Shown: one piece after another, positions 32,731 through 39,032 of the stretch
Layout of the letters: every line of letters starts with the position of its first letter
Numbering within the stretch: position 1 is the stretch's first letter
Assembly: GCF_007991215.1 (NCBI RefSeq)
Contig: NZ_BJXX01000103.1
Location: 1 to 50,244 of the forward strand
Length of the DNA stretch: 50,244 bases
Reading direction: 5' to 3'
Source: Aneurinibacillus danicus
GTDB lineage: Bacteria > Bacillota > Bacilli > Aneurinibacillales > Aneurinibacillaceae
The notes under the pieces: generated by a model
Database searches by the model: none
Seen by the model: only the letters and a program-made list of their open reading frames with translations
What the model was told of the DNA's origin: nothing
Program-made: the position numbers and the translations under genes

Positions 32731-34044
32731 GTGTCCTTTTGGCAAAAGATAAAAGAAAGAATAAAAAAATGGCTGCCCGTAGGACAGGAGGAACAAAAGG
32801 ACATGGAATTTGAACAGCTTGAGTCTGATATCCTTACTCCTGATATGACCGAAAATGAACCTATACTACTCCCTTCTTTAATGACGTCAACCCAAACGAA
32901 CCTTCCTTATCAGGTGATGGAAAGATACCATGACAGTAAATACTGGGGATGGACAGAACGAATTAGAGGGCATCAGGACCGGTTAACACAAGAGAAATTT
33001 ATTCTGGAAATTGAGTGTAAGGATGAGGAGATCGTTCGGTATTTTGGATCCTCGCAACCGGCTTCCTATGATGTACTTCTTCATTACTTGCCTGCATCAA
33101 AGAAATTACATCAAAATCCGGTTTTGCTTGTCCATGGTGCCGCACATCATGCAAACCTGTCCTGGTGTGAATCTTTGCATCAGGAAAAAGGGCTTCTCTA
33201 TTCATTATTATCATCAGGAAGAGATGTATTTGCGGTTAGCTTTGCCCATTCCCATGGCGATAACTGGCAGCAAGCAATTCAATTATCGAACATTATTCGA
33301 CGAATCAAGGAAGTGGTGCAGACAGATAAAATCGATTTGATTGCCCACAGTAAAGGAGGAGTGCCCGCATGGATCTATTTGGCAGGGCTCTGCAGTCCAT
33401 GGGATGCACAATATCAAGGGGAAGTGGAACGGTATATGATGTTGGGAACACCGAACCGGGGATTAGATTTTCCCTTTCGCCATATCTTCCCTAATTGGTC
33501 TGTCATCCAGATGGGGATCAGTGCGCCGATTGCTTGTGATTCCATCCTGTATTATGGACGTTATATAGATACGACGAAGCGAAGTATTTATCGTGATGGT
33601 GGTGCGTTTCCGGGTTCCTGTCAGCTCCTGTATCGCTGGGACGATAAATACCCCGTTCAGATGCAATCCAAAACCTTATACTATGGCGGACAAAATATTT
33701 TTCTTCATTCCAGGGGCATCGATGCTGCGATTCGGGAAGGAGATCATCTGATGGAGAAGCTACTGTCTTCACCGATTGATAGCCAGATCGAAGTCCATAT
33801 ACTGGCGGGTAATCAACCTTATTTTAATGGCATACGTGGGGAGCAAGATGCGGAAAGCGACGGGCTTGTATTTGTAGATAGTGTCCTTTTTACCGATGGA
33901 ATCGCTCCTTCCCCCAATCAAGTCAAACGAAAAGATGTTCTGCCTCTTAATCATTTGGAACTGCTTTATCATCCGGATGCGCATCAATGGGTGTTGGACG
34001 GATTTTCATTGAGTTATAGTAACCTTGTCAATGAACCCGTATGA
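32731..34044 (+). CDS. Alpha/beta hydrolase, lipase/acyltransferase type
   Basis: 437 residues, start GTG 32731 behind GGGGTGGAA. An amphipathic basic N-terminus (SFWQKIKERIKKWLP) without a clear signal peptide precedes an alpha/beta hydrolase core: oxyanion region PVLLVHGAAHHAN, a nucleophile elbow IAHSKGGVPAW (Ser near residue 208) in place of the usual GxSxG, MLGTPNRGLDFPF, a late Asp in AESDGLVFVDS, and a candidate catalytic His in LPLNHLELLYHPD. This resembles secreted triacylglycerol-lipase and PGAP1-like hydrolases. The AHSKGG elbow is used in several Bacillales lipases. Substrate unknown. Confidence 0.75.
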   Translation: MSFWQKIKERIKKWLPVGQEEQKDMEFEQLESDILTPDMTENEPILLPSLMTSTQTNLPYQVMERYHDSKYWGWTERIRGHQDRLTQEKFILEIECKDEEIVRYFGSSQPASYDVLLHYLPASKKLHQNPVLLVHGAAHHANLSWCESLHQEKGLLYSLLSSGRDVFAVSFAHSHGDNWQQAIQLSNIIRRIKEVVQTDKIDLIAHSKGGVPAWIYLAGLCSPWDAQYQGEVERYMMLGTPNRGLDFPFRHIFPNWSVIQMGISAPIACDSILYYGRYIDTTKRSIYRDGGAFPGSCQLLYRWDDKYPVQMQSKTLYYGGQNIFLHSRGIDAAIREGDHLMEKLLSSPIDSQIEVHILAGNQPYFNGIRGEQDAESDGLVFVDSVLFTDGIAPSPNQVKRKDVLPLNHLELLYHPDAHQWVLDGFSLSYSNLVNEPV

Positions 34045-34123
34045 TTGTGCTTTCTCTGCATCCATAAGCATATAAAGCCGGTCAAGTGGATAGATGATAC
34101 AGTGAATAGAGAGGGGAAGCACC

Positions 34124-34222
34124 ATGCGAAAAATCGCAGTGTTGACAAGCGGCGGAGATGCCCCGGGTATGAATGCCGCGGTACGTGCGGGATGGGAGTT
34201 TGAACGTATTCTTTGGGCGTGA
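34124..34222 (+). pseudogene. pfkA (6-phosphofructokinase) N-terminal fragment
   Basis: 32 residues from ATG 34124 behind GAGAGGGGAAG. Residues 1-22 are the start of PfkA ([20 protein letters not shown], the ATP-binding glycine loop); then the frame jumps to unrelated sequence and stops. In another frame right after the junction, [18 protein letters not shown] reads like the end of a different protein, so a deletion fused two genes here. Confidence 0.75.
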
Positions 34223-34238
34223 CGATCTCTTAACAAAT

Positions 34239-34283
34239 AAGAGGATAAGGATGCAGTAGTATGCTCGCCCTATCCTCTTTTCC
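34239..34283. terminator. Terminator before bdbC, probably bidirectional
   Basis: AAGAGGATA pairs with TATCCTCTT; a T-rich tract lies to the right. Confidence 0.75.
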
Positions 34284-34297
34284 ATTTCTTTTTATTT

Positions 34298-34744
34298 TCA
34301 CCTATCAGTTTCTTCTTTGCGTTTCTTTCCAACCGTCAGCAGTATGGTAATGAGAGAAAAAGCGATCAGTGCCAGGAACGGGATGGTGATGAACCCCAGA
34401 TAGTTAATGTACTGGCCGCTGCATGGAACGCCTGTCGTACAGGGAAGCACGTTCTGCATGCCCGGCACTTTCTGCTCCAAATAATGAAACAGGGAAATGC
34501 CCATTCCAATGATACTTAACGTCCTGGCGTACGGAATGATTGCATGATCGTCCTTGTAAGCGGCCATTCCCAGCAAAATGACGAGCGGATACATGCAGAT
34601 GCGCTGAAACCAGCACAGCTTGCAGGGCTCGAACCGCATAATTTCGCTGAAATACAGGCTTCCACAGAGCGCGACGAGCGAGACAACCCATGCCAGATAA
34701 AGGCTGTACGTGTGAAAGAAAAGGCTGGCTCTATCGCGCATCAT
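34298..34744 (-). CDS. bdbC: Disulfide bond formation protein, DsbB family
   Basis: 148 residues, four membrane helices. The first Cys pair is CKLC (EPCKLCWFQRICMYPL) and the second is in PCTTGVPCSGQYI, as in DsbB/BdbC. It reoxidises its thiol partner and passes electrons to menaquinone. It overlaps bdbD by 4 bp (ATGA), so the two are translationally coupled, the usual bdbDC order. In B. subtilis this pair is needed for competence and for disulfide-containing exported proteins. Confidence 0.93.
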   Translation of the reverse strand: MMRDRASLFFHTYSLYLAWVVSLVALCGSLYFSEIMRFEPCKLCWFQRICMYPLVILLGMAAYKDDHAIIPYARTLSIIGMGISLFHYLEQKVPGMQNVLPCTTGVPCSGQYINYLGFITIPFLALIAFSLITILLTVGKKRKEETDR

Positions 34745-35487
34745 TTCCCGGTCTCACCTTTGGCCTTTAGGATTATCTCTTTCAGTGCTCTGTAATCAAA
34801 TGTATCCTCAGCTGATATCGCTTTTCCGTTGATATAGATTGCAGGGGTACCGTCTACGCCCAATTTTTTGACGATCGCCTCATCCGCCTGGACCTCCTGA
34901 GCAAACGTATTGTTTTCGATATCCTTTTTTAACTTAGTATAATCCAACGTAAGATTGGCCTCTCTGGCGATTTGTACGAGAAAATCGGGCGTAGCCCAGT
35001 TGGTGCGTTCATCTCCCTGTCTCGCATATACCGCTTCGTAAAACTTCCAGAATTCCTCCGGTTTTTGACGATAAATCGCTTCACCAACCATTGCGGCGGT
35101 TTTTGAATCTGCTTCAGGACTAATAATAGGGTAGTTAATGAAATACAGTTGAACTTCTCCTTTGTCTATGAAATCTTTCTTTAGCTGTGGCAGGATGGTT
35201 TGGTCGAAATGTTTGCATGCCGGACACTTGAAGTCGGCGAATTCGACAATCTTTACAGGTGCGCTCTCCGATCCGAGGGCCGGTTGTTTTCCGTACTGAA
35301 ATTCTTTTGCCTCCACTGTTTTTTCTGTTTGCGGTCCGGAAGCAACGCCAAAAGCAATAAGGGCTGCGCAGGCGATCAGCACAAGGGCCAGCGTCCATCC
35401 CATCAACCGCCGCGTCTTTTTCGTCTTTTCCATCTCCATTTTTTTCTGCTGTTTTTTTGCTTTTTTTCCCGCGTTCGTTTTTCCCAT
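34741..35487 (-). CDS. bdbD: DsbA-family thiol oxidase
   Basis: 248 residues, ATG 35487 behind GGGAGGAAATC. A basic cytosolic tail (GKTNAGKKAKKQQKK), one membrane anchor (LMGWTLALVLIACAALIAFGV) and an extracellular thioredoxin-fold domain with the active site FADFKCPACKHFD and the cis-Pro loop GVDGTPAIYING. It introduces disulfides into exported proteins together with BdbC. Confidence 0.93.
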   Translation of the reverse strand: MGKTNAGKKAKKQQKKMEMEKTKKTRRLMGWTLALVLIACAALIAFGVASGPQTEKTVEAKEFQYGKQPALGSESAPVKIVEFADFKCPACKHFDQTILPQLKKDFIDKGEVQLYFINYPIISPEADSKTAAMVGEAIYRQKPEEFWKFYEAVYARQGDERTNWATPDFLVQIAREANLTLDYTKLKKDIENNTFAQEVQADEAIVKKLGVDGTPAIYINGKAISAEDTFDYRALKEIILKAKGETGK

Positions 35488-35642
35488 GATTTCCTCCCGG
35501 CTTTGATGTTATGGCTTTACTCTTCAACTATAATCTTCTGTGTCTATTGTAAAAAAAGCAACGAAGGAATTGTACATTTTTATAGTGGATAAGTTTTCAT
35601 TGCTGGTTCTTAAATTCATTTTGAAAAATTGGATAGATTTTC

Positions 35643-35671
35643 TTGACAAAATCCTATCATTTTTTTATTAT
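35643..35671 (+). promoter_or_regulatory. Near-consensus sigma-A promoter of the nitroreductase leader
   Basis: TTGACA, 17-bp spacer, TATTAT. Transcription would begin near 35678, giving a leader of ~280 nt containing RNA element B. Confidence 0.75.
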
Positions 35672-35741
35672 CTAATTAAAAGTAATAAAGTTACGTTTTT
35701 CAATTAAAAAATCGACTTCGCGGAATAACTCTTAAGGCTGC

Positions 35742-35885
35742 TAGCAAATGACCATGGTATTTCAGCCGCAACCCCGACATGAAAATGATGGGAAGGACGG
35801 CTGACTTTTGTGGTATGAAGGAAAAGAGAGGAAAGAATGAGGAGAGGATTTTAATGTAGAAAAAGGCGAAGGCCTTTTTCTTCCT
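35742..35885 (+). ncRNA. Structured leader B, riboswitch candidate (possibly yjdF class), before the nitroreductase gene
   Basis: Same core as leader A: CAGCCG (35763-35768) with CGGCTG (35798-35803), CCC/GGG inner stem with loop CGACATGAAAATGAT, then CTGACTTTTG, a purine-rich stretch and GATTTTAAT (to 35855), followed by AAAAAGGC/GCCTTTTT. A and B match over ~200 nt up to the ribosome site, including the CATGATTTTCACAGAAAA tract. The strong promoter upstream shows that the leader is transcribed in its own right. Confidence 0.6.
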
Positions 35886-35958
35886 TAGATCTTTTTTCCT
35901 CCCTCTTCTTCTTTCTTCATGATTTTCACAGAAAAAAGTAGAAACGGAGGAGAAGAAA

Positions 35959-36606
35959 ATGGAACAACAGACCATTGGAAGAAATACGGTGGAAGAAGTA
36001 GTCAAAGCGAGAAGGTCGGCAAACAATTTTGATGAAACCGTAAAAATTTCGAGAGAAGAGTTAAAAGAGATGTTTAATCTGGTGAAGTTCGCTCCTTCTG
36101 CTTTCAACCTGCAGCATACCCATTATGTCGTAGTCGACGACGAAGAATTGAAGCTGAAAGTGAAGGAAGTGGCGTATCGCCAGCATAAAGTAGGAACGGC
36201 CTCGGCCGCGATTATTGTCTTAGGAGATACGCAAGCCTATACGGACGCCGAGCGAATCTATGAAGGTATGCTACAGCTTGGCATGATGGATGAACAGCAA
36301 TACAAACAAATCATTGCATCGATTTACGCTTCATACGAGGATAGAGAATTCCAAAAAGAAGAGGCGATCCGTAACGCTGCGCTGTCTGCGATGCAGTTTA
36401 TGCTCATTGCAAAAGACAGAGGCTGGGACACATGCCCGATGATCGGGTTTGACCCGCAGGGAGTAAGGGAGTTGCTGCAAATCCCGGAACGATTTATTCC
36501 TGTGATGATGATTACCATCGGAAAAGAGAAAACGAACAATCCCAGACCCCGTGGATATAGAAAGCCGGTCGGAGAGTTTGTTCATTACGGAACCTTTTCT
36601 TCCTGA
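35959..36606 (+). CDS. Nitroreductase-family NAD(P)H:FMN oxidoreductase
   Basis: 215 residues, ATG 35959 behind CGGAGGAGAAG. Nitroreductase fold: the FMN-binding RRSANNFDE near residue 18, FAPSAFNLQHTHYVVV, DRGWDTCPMIGFDPQGV and IPVMMITIGKE with the closing RPRGYRKPVGE. It reduces nitroaromatics, quinones or similar compounds with FMN; the natural substrate is unknown. Controlled by leader RNA element B and followed by a terminator, so it is a single-gene unit. Confidence 0.9.
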   Translation: MEQQTIGRNTVEEVVKARRSANNFDETVKISREELKEMFNLVKFAPSAFNLQHTHYVVVDDEELKLKVKEVAYRQHKVGTASAAIIVLGDTQAYTDAERIYEGMLQLGMMDEQQYKQIIASIYASYEDREFQKEEAIRNAALSAMQFMLIAKDRGWDTCPMIGFDPQGVRELLQIPERFIPVMMITIGKEKTNNPRPRGYRKPVGEFVHYGTFSS

Positions 36607-36616
36607 ACCTGTATGC

Positions 36617-36648
36617 AAAACCCCTCACGTCGAGCTGTGAGGGGTTTT
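36617..36648 (+). terminator. Rho-independent terminator after the nitroreductase gene
   Basis: AAAACCCCTCAC pairs perfectly with GTGAGGGGTTTT. Confidence 0.9.
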
Positions 36649-36804
36649 CCGGGTTAGTAAGAAAAGCATTTGTAAGTTTTATACCCGGCGCAAGGCTTCT
36701 TCGATAGGAATATCCCGGCGAGAATTTCGATTGCACGATTATACGTCTTCCCGCGCATCGGAAAGGTGAGAGCGACCCAAGAGTTTCTACAGCAGGCCAT
36801 AAGG

Positions 36805-37575
36805 CTATTCTTTGATCGCTGCTATACGAAGGCGTTTATAATCTGCCGTCCACTTTCCATTACGGTACAAGTGAGGTTTCGCTTTTTGAATGATTTTTTG
36901 AAAGATCGTTTCCTTTTGGGCCGGGTTAAAATCATGAAAAAAGTCGTCACTGAAGCTCTCCAGCCAATGCGTCAGTCCGCGCTCACCATCGTGAAGAGGG
37001 GTGGGGCGAGCAAAATGAACCGCATACCGTACATGAAAGCCCTGTTGCTCAAGAAGCATGCTGTATTCTCCTATGCTCGGGAAATACCAGGGATTTCGCT
37101 CTGCGGCTGATATGCCGTATTCCGAAAGAACCTCTGTAATACTGTCGATTATGATTTGTACATTTCCTTTGCCGCCGAATTCAGCTACAAAACGGCCGCC
37201 GGGTTTTAGCAAATGCCATACGGAAGCAATCACGTCTTCCGGCTGCTTCATCCAATGCAGTGCCGCGTTCGAAAAGGCGGCATCAAATACTTGATCTGTA
37301 TGAAAGGTGCTTGCATCTGCAACAATGAAGGACAGATCGGGGTATTTCTGTCTGGCTTTTTCAATCATGGACGAGGATAAATCGATACCGAGCGGGAGTG
37401 CACCTGCATCGGCAATTTCTCTGGTCAGATCACCTGTTCCGCATCCGATGTCGAGAATGTGCTCCCCTTCTTGCGGATTTAACAAGCGGACAACCTCTTT
37501 TCCATACTCGGATACGAATGAAATCTTGTCGTCGTACAAATCGGCGTTCCATGTATTTATAGAGTTTTTATTCAC
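36805..37575 (-). CDS. Class I SAM-dependent methyltransferase
   Basis: 256 residues, GTG 37575 behind AAGGAGTGAGCAGGT. Rossmann methyltransferase: motif I ILDIGCGTGDLTREIA near residue 40, the acidic GIDLSSSMIEKARQKYP, VADASTFHT, FSNAALHWMKQPEDVIASVWHLLKPGGRFVAEFGG. It is close in build to trans-aconitate- and UbiE-type small-molecule methyltransferases; the acceptor is unknown. Upstream on the same strand lie RNA element C and a strong terminator (37741-37774), ~165 bp before the start, so the gene is probably controlled by that element. Confidence 0.88.
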   Translation of the reverse strand: MNKNSINTWNADLYDDKISFVSEYGKEVVRLLNPQEGEHILDIGCGTGDLTREIADAGALPLGIDLSSSMIEKARQKYPDLSFIVADASTFHTDQVFDAAFSNAALHWMKQPEDVIASVWHLLKPGGRFVAEFGGKGNVQIIIDSITEVLSEYGISAAERNPWYFPSIGEYSMLLEQQGFHVRYAVHFARPTPLHDGERGLTHWLESFSDDFFHDFNPAQKETIFQKIIQKAKPHLYRNGKWTADYKRLRIAAIKE

Positions 37576-37740
37576 ACCTGCTCACTCCTTATGGTTCACG
37601 TAATAACTCTCTCTTCCTTCTTTTTATCACTTTTTTGACGATAAGAGAAATATATAATTCCTAATTATTTGATAGGATTTTCCTATATCTACTGTTTATT
37701 CATCTTTCCTTTATGAACAGATGATAATAGAGAGGAAGAC

Positions 37741-37774
37741 AAAAAATCCTTAGGTCAACCGCTGACCTAAGGGT
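37741..37774 (-). terminator. Strong terminator joined to leader RNA C
   Basis: CCTTAGGTCA pairs perfectly with TGACCTAAGG around a 5-nt loop, with a T6 tract on the minus strand. It begins about 15 nt after the conserved end of element C, in the place where A and B have a different hairpin. Confidence 0.8.
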
Positions 37775-37787
37775 TTCTGATAGTAAA

Positions 37788-37900
37788 ATTGAAATCATTC
37801 CCTCGTTCTTTTCTCCTTTTTCTTCGGACCGCAAAAGTCAGCCGTGCTTCCTTTCATTTTCACGGCAGGGCTTGTGGCCAATTGGCCATGATGGTTTTGT
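37788..37900 (-). ncRNA. Structured leader C, riboswitch candidate (possibly yjdF class), on the methyltransferase side
   Basis: Reading the minus strand: GCCGTG...CACGGC stem with loop AAAATGAAAGGAAG, then CGGCTGACTTTTG, a purine-rich stretch and GATTTCAAT ending at 37788. These match leaders A and B base for base in the parts outside the stem, while the stem bases have changed together. It overlaps the last codons of the EamA gene. Its promoter would lie inside that gene, or it is transcribed together with it. Confidence 0.55.
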
Positions 37901-38818
37901 TAGATTTATCGCCCGTTTCTGCTTTATATTGGAGCGCATCTCTTCGAAGGCCCCTGAGCCAAGGAGTACACCGAATAAAATAAAGATAAAGCCAAGAATT
38001 TGTTCCATGACGATTCTTTCGCCCAGGAAAATAGCTGCTCCTACCAAAGAGAAAAAAGGACTTAAATTCAAGAAAATGGCAGACTCCGCCGCGCCAACAT
38101 TTCCGATGGCCTGATTGTAGATCATATGGCCGATAGCCGTGGCAATGATGGCGGATGCAAAGAAGATAACCCACATTCCAATAGATCCGTGTGCCATACT
38201 CTTTATACCGCCGGGCTCAAGGAATAAGCCAAGAATGAACAAGAAGACCGATCCTATCACTAGCATATATCCGGTCATCAGTCTTGGATCCAGGGTACTG
38301 GACGCCTTTCTAATCAAAATAAAGCTGATTGCTTGAGCAAAAACGGAGACAAACACATTCACATCCCCCATTGAAATACCGTTTATGCCGCTGTTGCCTT
38401 TCAGCACAATAAACGATACGCCGGTAATCCCTAAAAGAATCCCGATGACACGCATAACCGAAAATCGGTTCCCTAAAAAAAGCGCCGCTAAGATTGCGGT
38501 CAGAAGCGGCCCCATTCCTAAAATCAGTCCGCCGTTGGAGGCGGATGTTTTCGTAAGTCCAACAGATAGAAAATAATGGTGGGCCACTACATTCAACAGC
38601 CCGCCAAAAAAGATATAACGAAATTCCGTCTTTGTCAGCATGCGTACCTTCTTAAAACAAAAAAGGATGATAAATACGCTTACGCCTGCGGCAAAGATGC
38701 GAAAAGCCGTCATGGTCACCGGCATGAAGTTGGTCACCAGAACCTTTACAGCCGTGACGTTAAATCCCCATACGATCATTGTGCAAAATAAAATCAGGTA
38801 TACTCTGTATTTGCTCAA
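37838..38818 (-). CDS. EamA/DMT-family transporter
   Basis: I favour TTG 38818 (LSKYRVYLILF, behind GGAAGGGG); an ATG at 38884 would add ~22 residues unlike the family and reads through a terminator-like hairpin. About 326 residues with ten membrane helices in two EamA repeats: WGFNVTAVKVLV near the start of the first and TAIGHMIYNQAIGNVGAAESAIFLNLSPFF in the second. Such proteins export metabolites or drugs; substrate unknown. Its last ~20 codons overlap RNA element C. Confidence 0.85.
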   Translation of the reverse strand: MSKYRVYLILFCTMIVWGFNVTAVKVLVTNFMPVTMTAFRIFAAGVSVFIILFCFKKVRMLTKTEFRYIFFGGLLNVVAHHYFLSVGLTKTSASNGGLILGMGPLLTAILAALFLGNRFSVMRVIGILLGITGVSFIVLKGNSGINGISMGDVNVFVSVFAQAISFILIRKASSTLDPRLMTGYMLVIGSVFLFILGLFLEPGGIKSMAHGSIGMWVIFFASAIIATAIGHMIYNQAIGNVGAAESAIFLNLSPFFSLVGAAIFLGERIVMEQILGFIFILFGVLLGSGAFEEMRSNIKQKRAINLTKPSWPIGHKPCRENERKHG

Positions 38819-39032
38819 TCTGTCCACCCCTTCCCTGGATCGTGCATCATACGATAAAAAAGGAAGAGAATCTTGATGATTCATCCTTCTTTTTGGTTAT
38901 TATCTTACCATATTTTTATGAAACTTCCTGCTTTTTATCTGTTCGAATATTCGTTGGGCGCTTTTGTGGATACAATGATTACCGGATAAGAATAAGGGGA
39001 ATATTTTTACTGGAATCATGTAGATTTTTCTA

